DNA of 64,000 nt from Straminergon stramineum (Eukaryota > Streptophyta > Bryopsida > Hypnales > Calliergonaceae): positions 19,225,001-19,289,000 of the forward strand of contig OY987272.1 of the NCBI GenBank assembly GCA_963920665.1. The letters are read 5' to 3'. The first letter of the stretch is position 1; each line of letters opens with the position of its first letter. Under the pieces are notes generated by a model. It saw only the letters and a program-made list of their open reading frames with translations. It was not told where the DNA came from and ran no database searches. Below, one piece after another: positions 49,641 to 61,079 of the stretch. A program made the translations under genes and the position numbers.

Positions 49641-50214
49641 TAATTGAATATGGACTTTCAATAGGTACTTAATCTTCAATGTTGCTTAGTTTTGTTTTTT
49701 TAAATTGCTAAATTTTCAACTTACTCTTGCCTATAACTTTATAGTTCCACTCATTTAACGTTCATTCCATTTGGGGTAGGCAAATGTAGACTGAACATAA
49801 AACCACAAGCAAATTCTCACCATCTAGGCATTAAAGGGTTGAGGTATAGATTTTTGACACGATACGAAAGGAGGATCGCACCTTCTTTGTGCATATCGAT
49901 TCCTATTGGCTCCTAATTTTACTCTTGAACTTTACAATCTTCATAGAAACTAGTGTGCCCATATGCAATTGGTCTAGTTTTCATCATGATTTTGTCATGC
50001 TTTTGTTTTTCATTTTATTTTTGTAATAGTTTATCTATAGTTTAATAAAAATAATTATGTAAAGATTAATGCTTAAATGTTCTATAAACAAGATTCATGG
50101 TGAAAGAACATTAGTAGAGGGGTGATTTAAAGTCATGGGACAAAAGAACTCTAAAAAATAATTTCCAAGCGTAGAATTTATATTAAAACTTCAGAATACA
50201 CAATATTTGTTGTT
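49641..50214. other. AT-rich sequence, nothing recognised
   Basis: No frame is supported. It may belong to the Helitron remnant to its right. Confidence 0.45.
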
Positions 50215-50690
50215 TCTATTAGTGCTTCAAAAAGAAACACTTTCAACAAATGGATGGATGTTGTCTAAGAAAGTGCTACATACAATTGACCTTGGGAGAA
50301 CATCCAGGTCTACAAATCTACACCTACATGTTTAACAAATTGACCTTGAGATTTGTTGATCGTTATAGTGAAATCCAATTTCACAAGAAATTGTTGTCTA
50401 AAGAATTTAAATGGCACTTCTTTTGTTGTTGGTTGTAGTGTAATTCTTGGAATGAACATTGTTCTTCTTGCATGACTTCCAATTGAAATCAAGGCTTCAA
50501 TGACATGGTTGTTGGGTTAATATAAGGCAAGGGGAAAGCGCATCACTACAATCAAGAACCATTATAGAAACTACATATTGGAGGAGTATTTCCGAAGTGT
50601 CATGATCACTAGGGGAAACCCCGATTATTGTGACAAGCCCATAATGTGTTAGGTTCTTTATTGTGGACATTAGCTGCATCAATGAGGATG
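50215..50690 (-). pseudogene. Helitron Pif1-like helicase, C-terminal fragment
   Basis: Minus-strand translation gives, in order, a segment like the GxPIMVLRN.. region (degenerate, 50497-50600), then SHARRTMFIPRITLQPT, VPFKFFRQQFLVKLDFTI, TINKSQGQFVKHVGVDL and GQLYVALS (50215-50492). RVFIPRI, TINKSQGQ and GQLYVALSR are the hallmark C-terminal helicase motifs of plant Helitron RepHel proteins. Two in-frame stops (before TWMFSQGQ and after VALS) and loss of everything upstream make it dead. The Rep domain and Helitron ends were not found. Confidence 0.88.
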
Positions 50691-52042
50691 TCCAAAAAAA
50701 TGCATTATAATCAACATGTCCTAAAACATGTAAAATCGTAAAAAATGTAGTCCAATTTCAAGATGATTTTAGACGATGTCTCACAAAACTTGGTGTTGTA
50801 AGGCCATGAAATGTCACCATGTGGATGCCACCTCACCGCCATGTCAACACCAACAAGATGGGCAATGCCATGTCATCATTTTTTCATTCGAGCTGTTGCT
50901 GACGTGGCAATTGCATTTTGTCCTAGGACTTGTCTATTAGGACATCTACTCTAATGTGGACGTGTTTTTTTGGACATCCACAATGACACGAGGTTTATTT
51001 TTTGAACTTCATGTCAAATGTGCCATGTGTTATAGACTTATAGCACTTTTGCGGAGACATGAAAATGTCACAAACAAAGTCTTTGATGATGTAGCAAGAG
51101 AATGTGTCTCAACTTTTGAAACATCAACTTAGATGTCTCAATGTTTTTTGTGATGTCTACTTAGACGTATGCCATACACCATATAGAATAGGCCATTTGC
51201 AAAATACCATACACAATATGCAATACATTATATATCATACACATTATATAATATACCATACTTAGTAAATATGTCAATGGCTCAAAAAGCCACTTATTGC
51301 GAGTACATTGACATGAGAAGATAAGGTATATATACAAGTGGGGTGGTAGGAGGAAGACAAACCATATGGAATATGTGAAACATAGGAATTTTATTACAAG
51401 TTGAATTTCATAGATGAACATCCTAATGAACACTACGTTGTCATAGTTGATATATCAAAAAATATTTGGATATTTGAGTTGATGTTGCAAAAAATATATA
51501 GATGTTTTTGTTGAAGTCTAAGTTCATGTCACAAACGACATTAAAAAAATAGTATTAGAATTCTTAGATGGTTTTGAAATGTGATGACATGACATGCGAC
51601 ATCACTCAATTACCATGTCAACTTGCTTCTTTTCTTTTTTACACACAAACATACTATGATTGGGGTTGCCCAACCCCTATAATTTTTTCTCATTTGGTTA
51701 GCTTTTTACCTTAGCTAGTTAGTCCCAAGTAGCTTCTAGATATTTATCTATAGTCAAAATTTGTTTCTTATAAATAGTAATTAAATGGATTGTAGAAAGT
51801 TTCTATTATTTGGAATTGAATCTTTTATGTGAAAGTAATGGACAAACTTCGAACTAGGACTATCATAGCAATTTTCAAGAAAAATAACTTGTATGATTCA
51901 TTTCTTAACAAAAGAATGATAGTGCATAGAATTTTTTTTCATGAGATCAACATCTTTTGCTATAATAATTTTACTACAGACAATATTATATTCCAATTCT
52001 ATCTTATAAGTCTTTAAAATTTATGTTTAGCTTTGATGTACA
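50691..52042. other. AT-rich sequence with CATACA-type repeats
   Basis: Around 51170-51265 the motif CCATACACNATAT recurs at loose intervals. No gene is supported. Confidence 0.45.
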
Positions 52043-52047
52043 AAGTA

Positions 52048-53321
52048 TGTCACGACCCTCATCAAGAGGTGTGTCCGGCCACCTTGGTGAGCAAGGGGGA
52101 CGTTGGAGGTGACTCCCTAAGCCTTGCAAGAAATGAGGTGAGGGGGACTAGGGGTCCCGAGCGATCAAAACGATGTAACGCTCTGATCCGGACAAATTAG
52201 GGGGCGTGTCACACATGCTTGGAAATCTTGTGAGAAGACGCTTCCATGGGTCCAAAGAACGCAAGAATCAGAGTTGGGAGTCAAAAGATATGGCTCTTCA
52301 AAGTTGGTAGCATCCCGAGGCATAGGGACGTGGGAAACAAGGTTTGGGAGGGTTCCTTTGAGCCAAATAGGGTATGCTGCATATCATTGAAAAGATAAGG
52401 AGACAAGCTTTCTATAATGATAAGGCTCATGAGGAGATGAGCTATGAGCTAAAAGTTAAGGGCATCCAAAGAGGGTGGAGTCCCGGAGAACTACACCTCC
52501 CAGGGAACTCGTACCTTTGGAGGGCCATAACTTCCTCAATACTTGTTGTATTGGAGAAAGTGAATAGTTCACGGTGATCTAAGGAAAATGTAAATCACGA
52601 AAATGGTCTTGCACTTGGGATTTGGAGATCAGAGCTAAAAGTTATCTCGATGGGAAGATCGGGAGTCTTTGGGGGGTCCGGTTTGGGGATACCACTTGAA
52701 AATGGGTGGTCTTCCAAGATGGGGTACATCTTGGGGGTTCCCGGTGACCTCTAGTATGAGGGAAGGCTGCCGAATCCCACAGAGAGTACTATGAGGAGGG
52801 GTGGTCTCCCTCCTCCCTCCCGGATGGTGCCATGGTGAGCCTAAGTGGCCCCGGGTGGTGGGGTTAGTGTTGGAGCTTCACCACCACTTGTGTGTTACCA
52901 TGGAGTGCTTGTGCACTCCTTGATACCGGTTGGGTGGTGTCCCGCTCCACACTAGGCCACGGTGTGAGTCCCGGTTGGTGAGTCCTGAATGGAGTTGGGT
53001 GGGGCCTAGTGGGGAGTTGGGTCCCATGCAAGGGCGGTTAGCACTAGTGGAGAGTAGTGCCTCCACCGAGTGCTTGGACAACAATGGAAGTTCCGCCCCA
53101 TGTTATCAAATGACATGCCCGGTTTCTTGTGGGAGTTAAGTGTTGGAAGGAAAGGATTAGGGGTGACGAAGGAATGGGGAACCCTGTGACTTGAGTTGGA
53201 ACCTAACATTGTGGGTGCGTGGCATGTGCAGTGTTAGGAGAGCGTGAACCTTGGTGGCACTAAAGAGTTAAGTGCTTGGAAAGTGAGCTTAAGGTGGTAA
53301 GTGTCACTAAGGGGTGCAACA
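52048..53321 (+). repeat. Solo LTR (1,274 bp) of the Ty3/gypsy group, with target duplication
   Basis: It begins TGTCACGACCCTCATC and ends GGGGTGCAACA, with the 5-bp sequence AAGTA directly repeated on both sides (52043-52047 and 53322-53326). There is no internal region. It is related to the LTR at 3089-4160. This is the product expected when the two LTRs of an inserted element recombine, so a full element once stood here. Confidence 0.92.
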
Positions 53322-53326
53322 AAGTA

Positions 53327-54695
53327 TTTGTACTTAACAATTATAAGAAGAGTGAAAATTTGATTTCTTTAAATTTTTTCAATACAAAATGATTGTTAAT
53401 TCAATTTTTCTACATAAAGAATTATAAATTATAAATGAATAGTGCAGAAATTTTGAGGTCTCATGATGAAAAATCCAAATTTATAGCCAACCAAGGACTC
53501 TAAGAAACAATTTTTCACTTTCAATGCAAATATTGTACAATGTATGTGGACACAATTGCCTAATAAAATATTTTACTCAGATTTAAGTACCAGTGAAATG
53601 AAAGATCCAACAATAAAATAAGTCCAAAAATGAAATATCAAAGTTTTCTACACTTAGCAATTGGCATGGCATATTATAGTGGCATTTCATGGGAAAAGGC
53701 CTTGTGCACCTTCAAGTGCCAAACAAAATATTGTATTACCAAAAATTCATGTACACAAATAAATTGTAGGAAAGCACAAGGGAAGAAGTGAAGAATGCCA
53801 AAGAAATGAAAATCCATGTAATGGAGTATTATAATTTGTATATGATAAACTTCTCACTTTTGTACAAATGTGTATTTTGTGAAGGAAGTACAACAATGCA
53901 ATTATAGGAACAATATGGAGATTGTGTTCTTCCCTTAGATATATACCAAACATTGTAAATTCCATCAATGACTACATGCTTCTAGTTCTAAATACTACTA
54001 AGCTTCCTACATTTCACCAAATTCTACAATAACGGTATAATGTCAAGAAAAAGAAGAGAGGAGGAAACACAAGCAAAACTAAATTGAAAAAAATATGGAG
54101 GGGGAACTCCAACATCTATGAAAGTGGAAGGCCAAATTCCACTAAAAATTAGATTCAATTGAAGTTCTACAATTCTTAAGGCTTTTTCAAATGAATAGTT
54201 GCCATAGTAGTTTGGAATTGCCTTATTGCAATGAGTACCATGACAAGTAGCGAAAAAAAGAGATAAGGTCATGAAACAAGTTATATAGGATTTTGTAATT
54301 TTGTTTATTTTTTGTTTAACAATGATGGCGTACAAAAATGTATCTATGCAAGTTATGAATGCGGGAAAGAGATGGAACACGTTAAAAAAATTTAATGCAT
54401 GATGTGTGCAAATTTTTTTAAGAGAGGAACAAAAAGGACAAAAAGAACCTATGTTTCTAAATCTCAAACACACTACTAATGCACTATTTTTTAAGTTTTG
54501 AAATAAGAAAGTATGTTGTATGTATTTGCACAAATGATGTGCACTCATAGCATATGCATAATATGGATTGATGCAATTTTTTTAGCACTTTCCTTGTACT
54601 TTCTTGTGAATTTAGCTAAACACCTATTGTCCCAATTATGAAGTCACAAGTCACATTTTAAGGTCTACAATACTACTCGCATCATATTTCACTAG
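53327..54695. other. AT-rich sequence, nothing recognised
   Basis: A 174-residue minus-strand frame (54024-54548) is hydrophobic and Phe-rich, as expected from AT-rich sequence read by chance, and shows no motif. Confidence 0.5.
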
Positions 54696-55103
54696 TGTTG
54701 CGAAACATAAATTTGAAACGGATTGAGTTAGTATAAAATTGAACTATTGTAGTGTAGAATTTTTTCATTTTTGGTTAGACAAATGGAATTAGAATACACT
54801 TAACTTAATTAGCATTGTTAGGCTAAAGAGACAAACCAGGTATTCCGTAACCAGATCCAAGACGGATCCGGAATCTGGAAACCCGGATAGAGACATCTTA
54901 CATTCTAGAGTTCCGGTCTAGAAATCTAGGGAACCATTACAACAAACGGTCGATAGGTTGACGGGTACTTAAGCTCCTCTACCTCCATTTCTCTTTCTTC
55001 TTTCTTCCGTAGATGTTTGCGCTCATGTAGTTGAGTTAGCAATCGCAAGAGGAAAGAGAGAATGATGCTGTCCACACCGGATCTAGAATTAGTTACAATT
55101 TTC

Positions 55104-56294
55104 ATGGTAGAGGGAGGTAGCTGTAAACTTACAGTCACTGCACGGATGGTCTGTCTTGCCATTCCTACAAAGCAGAGTGACTTGAAACACTTAGAAGACG
55201 ACCTTATGTGCATAGGGTGTGTCAAATTATTCTATAGGCCTTGGACCTTCAAAAATGAGTGGATGATTCAGGAGCTCATCGTAGGAGCCTCGAATTAGTA
55301 CGGGCTGATGGTGAGGGGTCGACTCGTAACCTGGACAGATGAGGTTTGGGCGGACATCTACAGATTCTAGAAGAAAGGATCCAGATTAGCCTCCTGAGCT
55401 GATAAGTTCACAGCCGGAAAGTTTAAGAATTCAGCCCATGCTAAGGAGGGGTATGCCATTAGTGATTGTAAGGATGAGAGGCAGAAACAAGTGTTAGAAT
55501 TCCTCATTTCGATCTTGTATTTGGAAAAGCCTACATGGGTTATGGTCACGGTGGCCAACACCATCTTTGGGGCAATGGAGGGTAGACCGATACATTGGGG
55601 GAAGGTTATAGCAAGAGTAGTGTCCAAACTCGTTGCCCATGTAGCCAAAACCAAGGTGTATGCCATTAGTGACTGTAAGGATGAGAGGCAGAAACAAGTG
55701 TTAGAATTCCTCATTTTGATCTTGTATTCGGAAAAGCCTACCCGAATTACGGTCATGGTGGCCAACACCATCTTCTGGGAAATGGAGGGTAGATTGGTAC
55801 ATTGGGGGAAGGTTATAGCAAGAGTAGTGTCCAAACTCGTTGCCCATGTAGCCAAAGCCAAGACCAATCCTATCAGTCCTTACCTGTTCCACCTCTATCA
55901 CCAAACAAAACTTTTGAGTAGTGCAGAGGTAATAGAGTATAATACCGGATCTATTATCTTATAGTATGGCCTCATGGGCAAAGTCGAGGTGGAGCAACCA
56001 AAATTTGAAGACAAAGAACCGAAAGAGGAGGAGCCGTTGGTGGATTGGAGAAGAAGGAAATTGACCAATCCAGCTTCACGAGGGAAACTTCCTATTCTGG
56101 AGAAACAGACGGGAAGTGTTTCTGCGTTCTTCAAGATTGGAATTGATTGGATATTGCAGGCACAAGAGCACTACAACAACATGGCGGAACTCTTGATTGC
56201 AATCAGCAAGGAGCTCAAGGTTGAGCCGAAGAATATCCTGGGTGAAGTAAAACAACTACTAAATCCGGATGAGATGAAACGGAAGGAGGAGTAG
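55104..56294 (+). pseudogene. Gag-like protein (copy E), single frame with stops and an internal 69-codon duplication
   Basis: The frame opens MVEGGSCKLTVTARM and stays in register to 56294. Internal stops fall at positions that are Gln or similar in sister copies (for example TAG for CAA/CAG after SN at about 55297). The central domain (EFLISILY..., ANTIFGAMEG, HWGKVIARVVSKLVAHV, PISPYLFHLYH) is preserved. Its core is present twice because of a 207-bp tandem duplication. The TAG ending this frame is at the same position as a TAG in copy C (about 41868), and coiled-coil sequence continues in frame beyond it. Confidence 0.7.
55451..55864 (+). repeat. 207-bp in-frame tandem duplication inside copy E
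   Basis: The units at 55451-55657 and 55658-55864 are about 93 percent identical by eye, and 207 is exactly 69 codons. Each unit covers the segment from YAISDCKDERQKQ to AHVAKTK/AHVAKAK. Confidence 0.92.
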
Positions 56295-56424
56295 ATCCGG
56301 ATCCTACAGAAGGAATGGAATGACCTCCAATCTTGGGTGAATTGGGTGGATGAAGAGCTTGCAACGTCAAAGCAGAGAGAGAAGGAAGCTCTACAGCTCG
56401 TCAAGAATCTATCCGGCTTGGTGG

Positions 56425-57219
56425 AAACACAATATTCATTATTTTGGGAGGTTTAGACTCTCTCAAAATAATGTTATCCATTTAGATGCTAAAAACTGAG
56501 ATTTCGTTTTAGCCAATTTAGGTTGACAAATGTTAAGTTTATTAATTCAAAAGTAGAATTTCCATTACAATGAGAGTTTTTAGGGTTAGTAAGCCCCGAA
56601 TTACATTTTGATCATTGTGAGAGGAAAACTCTGATTCATATAAGTGAAGTTCATGTCCTAGACTAAACACCAAGTCATGACCTCTGCGGTTGGTTGTAAA
56701 GAGTTGTATATGTCATTCAAGTGGTCCGGGTTGGATTCCTATTGAATTTGTCTAAGCGCACGATCTGTACACATGACTTGGTGCTGCTAAGTGAGATTTG
56801 CAGGCAGGAAAGTTGTAACAACTAACCCAACCCCTACCCAAAATGTGACAAGTGCTTTACACGTTAACAAAATAAAAGGTGGGTATACCCACTATCCTTT
56901 TGGTCGAAATGGATGTACAATTTCAAATGACATATATACAACAATAATTATCTAAACAACTTCATTGAATAATATTGAATATCAAACACCATAAGAAAAT
57001 ACATATAATAATACTATATGTACTTGCAATTGTTCTATACACACATAATATATTCTTGCTAACATATATGCAATACCAAACAATAATATAAAATCAATCA
57101 AGTGAACCCTATTTCATGTACTATAAAATTTAAATTCCAATTACTACACGAATAATGATGATGTGCTACTACATTATTACAAAATGTGTAGTACATATAC
57201 ACAACCATATTTTTGGTTA
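56425..57219. other. AT-rich spacer between copy E and the DUF7869-type gene
   Basis: It contains a 14-bp inverted pair (56437-56450 and 56460-56473, CATTATTTTGGGAG against CTCTCAAAATAATG, one mismatch) right at the break point of copy E. A half-site AGGTTGA lies at 56519. Otherwise nothing recognised. Confidence 0.5.
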
Positions 57220-60057
57220 TCAAGTGTACAATGCGAGACTTTGGTTGATGACTTCAATTTGAACAACTGGAATCTTGATCAAGCAATGGATGGTGTCCTT
57301 CCTTATAGTAGAACTCCATGCTGTCATTAGAGTGTTTGTGTGCTCCCAAACCGGCGGCTCAGTTTCACCGACCTTCCAACGCAAACCTCTATCGCTATCC
57401 CATCCGGTGTAGTTGTCTTGAACTTCCCTAATTCTTGATGTTGGACGGAAATACTGAATGAGGATGCAATTCAGTTTCTCTGGATTACTGTTTGGATCTA
57501 ACAATGCCCTTGCAATCCAAATAGGTTGACTGTCACCATCTACGGGGCGAACTGCAATAAAGTACCCATTGTACAAATCACGCCCCACCCTAAACGATGG
57601 TTCTAGACAACCAGATCGAGGCCCAACGTACGCTTCATCCTCTACAAACTCTTTATGGTCCTCGCCATCATCCCCTAATTGATCCACTTGTGTTCATTGA
57701 ACACGTGTTTTGGGCCAAAAACCGTCCCGCAAGACTATAGAGCTTAGTAACGGTTCTTGAATTGCTACCCTCACATCACGCCAATAGTGAACCAAATGCT
57801 CATACCGCCTTTGGTATTCTCGAGTAACATCTGCATTACATAAGTTCTCCCAGTACTTCTCAAATCCAGATATACCTTTCACAATGTCATTGGCGCCTTT
57901 CATTTCCATAGGTTGTACTGGCATTGGTACTCCACGGGGCCGCTAACTTTGCCCTTCATCATCTTCTTTCCACAACTTAATGGGCCTACCATTTTTCCCT
58001 TTCCAATCTACATCAGTGCACTTCAACTTGTACTTCATGACCGGAATTCCATCTGAATCTAGGTAGAACTTCACTTGTTGTGGCTTTGTGTGCCTAATTA
58101 GAATATCGTCACCATCAATAAATGAACCAGCAATGAACCCCTTGAAATCGAGCACCTCTTCAATTAGATGTGGGATAGTAGGAATGGATTCTACATCCAT
58201 GAACAACTTCATGAGTGCAGGGATAGTCGGAAAACTCTCCTTCAAAAGCATACTCCATCTCCCAAACAAAGCATCTATGTTGTCATGAGTATGACCAACA
58301 ATCATGAAACTCACATACACTTCATGAAAGATCTTGTTCGCGACTAGTAGAGACCAAAAACAATATACATATCTATTTTTGTTGTCCCTGGGGGCATTGT
58401 CCATTTGCACGTTCAGAATAGGTGGTAATGGCATTGTTGGAAGTAAAGGTTCTGGTGGCGGGGGTAGTGATGCTAGACACATTTCCTTATCCTTGAGCAC
58501 TGCTCTAAACAAAGATGTCGCCCCTGCATTTTCAAACAACTTCCTAGAAGATGACTTCGGTGCTTCTTCAAGGTCTCGCAACAACTTTGCCATTGATCCA
58601 ATGGTGTAATTTGAATCATGCTTAAAGAGATCCAAACCATAATGTGCTTAGCGGACATCAGCATGACCATGCGCAATCATGCCAGTGACGGACACAGGCA
58701 ACTTCGTTAAACCATCAAGGTCCTTACTTTTATGGGAAAAGACTAGAGAAGCTGTTTTTGCATGATCCATCTTGTTGTACATGATTGTAAGACATTCATG
58801 TGGAGATGTTTGAGACCAATATCGGTTCGCATAATAGAGCTCCCTATGCGCACGAGCCTTGGTAAGGTGTTTGTCCAGCCTCGTCAACCACAACAGAGCA
58901 CTTTTAGACCCAGAAAGAACACCCTTCACGAGCTCACATAATTTGTCACAAACAGCGCATCAAGCAAAGTTGTCTCCGGGTTGCTTCACATCATACTCAG
59001 GGAACTTAGTAGACCTGATCTTGCTCAAGTTTGATGTTGAAACTTCCTTCAGTCCGAAAGCCACATTCACTTTGTTGATTTTTGCCATCTGACCTTTCCA
59101 CTGAAACGTAGCCGGCAGAATTTTTGACACAATTTTTTCTCCTGATTTGAGCGTGCGGGATTTATGTGGCATATGATCTGCTTCCTTTTCCAAGATGCAC
59201 TTCAAAGTTATAGACGCTTGTTCCGTATGTTGCCTTGGCTTCAACATTCCCAAATTACCATGGTCCCTGGCTTCCCAACCATCCTTCATGGCGTATTTTT
59301 TGTAGCGGTAGAATGTAGACTCTGGAACCCCAGCAATATGCATCCAAACTCGCATGCACACATCTATCTAATCTATCATGACCACCCTTCTCCCTCGTGA
59401 ATCACGATGCATCTGCCTATGTACTTCAGTCTTGAGATACGCTCTATGCTTGAACGTTGGATTTTGGTACATGCGAAGCCGGAAAGCTCGAATCTTCTCT
59501 CTTGGAAACGGTTGGACGCAGTTTTTACTACAACAAACTTTGCTTGACACCATATTGATGGACTCTTGACTGAGGAGGTCTTTCATTTTGATGCATGTCT
59601 CACGCGGCAGCTTTCGAATAGTACTTGAATATGGTCAGCTACTCTTCGATGACGGTGGATTTGCACAAATTGCTTGGAGACGGTTGTATTTATCCCTGAT
59701 TGCATGGTCATGCAGACTTGCCCCACGATAGTGCACAAGCTTAATATCCTAGGCTACTAAAGCACGTACCCACTCTTGGGGGATGTCTTCTTTAGAATGA
59801 GTCTTTGAGATGTGTACTGCCACATGAGTGTCCCCAAGGGAACCATCAACACCGAGGACTAGATCTGAGTTCACACTGTGGCAAATGCCTTCACGAACAA
59901 GAGTTCCTGCATTGTTGTATAGAATAACAACACTTGTATTCCAGCATCGTCTTGGAAATCCTTCGCACTCTGGAATGTCAACCTCCATTTCGTCTTGCCC
60001 TTGCACTTCATCATCAGACCAGACAATACTGTCGAAGGGGACGTCTTCGGAACTCAT
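57220..60057 (-). pseudogene. DUF7869-type putative transposase: 945-codon intronless frame with seven in-frame stops
   Basis: One frame runs from ATG 60057 to TGA 57220, about 945 codons, in a single exon. Landmarks: an acidic N-terminus; a Cys cluster CCSKNC (about residues 175-180); REKIRAFRLRMY; a second Cys cluster CAVCDKLC (368-375); then the core QMDNAPRDNKNRYVYCFW (about 552) and VGHTHDNIDALFGRWS (587-602). The D-N-NKNRYV and VGHTHDxID boxes are the signature I know as DUF7869, found in many large eukaryotic genomes and probably an RNase H-like transposase core. The seven stops are TAG 59749, TGA 59635, TAG 59368, TGA 58960, TAA 58648, TAG 57943 and TGA 57694. Each fits a Gln or Arg codon changed by C to T. 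There is no frameshift. The family name is from memory; the catalytic role is inferred. Confidence 0.78.
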
Positions 60058-60269
60058 TTTACCTATACTTGTACATACGAATAATGTGGTACCGAGTTAT
60101 ACATGAATGCTCTCGAATAAAGAAAACAGAATAAAGTATTCAAATTGACTATAATAGGTAGAGTCACCCTAAATAGGAAACATTGAAAAGTACATTAAAA
60201 AGTCTAAAAACAAAAGTCTCCAAGTTATATTCAAATCTGTTAAGCTTGACAAATCAATTAATCTAGTTA

Positions 60270-61079
60270 GATTGACTCGACCTAATCTGTACAATGTATG
60301 AATCAATACCCAGACAATAAAAATAGTAGATCATTGAAACTTTTTAAAAGTATTTTCAACCCATATTCATTAATAACACGATTGACACATCTATGATTTA
60401 TTTGGAATGTGTCAATTTAGAAATGGTTTTGTTCATTGGTTGAAAGCAACGTGCAATTTAGGTCGTCTCGACCTACAAGTGCACAATCAGTTTCTGAGGA
60501 CTCCATCTTTAATGGACATGAAGATTATTGTTATTTGCAATTACCAACAATTCAACGATATCAATTAAATCGATAAAGCAAGTTAGGTCGACTCGACCTA
60601 ATCTCTAAAATTACAAAATCAATACCTAGACAAAAAACAAAGTAGAGCATTGTTAATTTTTAAAATAATTTAAAAACAATATTCATTAATAACATGATTG
60701 ACACATTTGTGATTTATCAGGAATGTTTCAATTTTAAAATGGTTTTGTTCTTCAGTTAAAAGCATCGGGAACTTTAGGTCGGCTCGACCTAAAAGCGCAA
60801 ACGAAGTTTCTAAGGACTTTGACTTTGATGGACATCTAGATTCTTGTTTTACAATTAAATCAATTAAGTCAAGAGAGCAGGTTAGGTTGAGTCAACCTAA
60901 TTTGCACAACGTTCAAATGGAGATCTGAATAATAAATAGAAAATAACATATCTGTCAACTTCAAGTGCTCTCATAGTTAAAGTAGCAATTATAGTCTTCG
61001 TCCATTTCAGGTCGACTCGACCTGATCTGTATGCATGAATCGAACTATTCTCATGTGGTCATTTAGGTCGACTCAACCT
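60270..61079. repeat. Array of a 15-bp near-palindrome, AGGTCGACTCGACCT, in tandem ~315-bp units
   Basis: Seven copies begin at 60270, 60460, 60585, 60776, 60884, 61009 and 61065. Two (60585, 61009) are exact and the others differ at one to three positions, several of them symmetrical (AGGTTGAGTCAACCT at 60884). Arms are 7 bp around one central base. The first four or five sit in two tandem units of about 315 bp (60270-60584, 60585-60883). The array starts about 210 bp upstream of the ATG of the DUF7869-type frame, so it is promoter-proximal or subterminal to that element. Confidence 0.88.

Larger units (their letters stand above)
54696..56424 (+). mobile_element. Gag-like element copy E, 3' truncated
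   Basis: It starts TGTTGCGAAACATAAATTTG, homologous to the starts of B and C, and is collinear with them to the coiled-coil segment LQLVKNLSGL. There it breaks off at about 56424, and unrelated AT-rich sequence follows. Confidence 0.78.

Noticed and set aside
54024..54548. A 174-codon minus-strand frame, the longest in its region
   Set aside because: Phe- and Leu-rich composition expected from AT-rich sequence, no motif, no splice or promoter context.
57220..60057. Stop codons as evidence of a changed genetic code or of U-to-C RNA editing
   Set aside because: Both host genes here use ordinary stops and sense codons, and U-to-C editing is known from plant organelles. Ordinary C-to-T decay of a silenced element explains the data.
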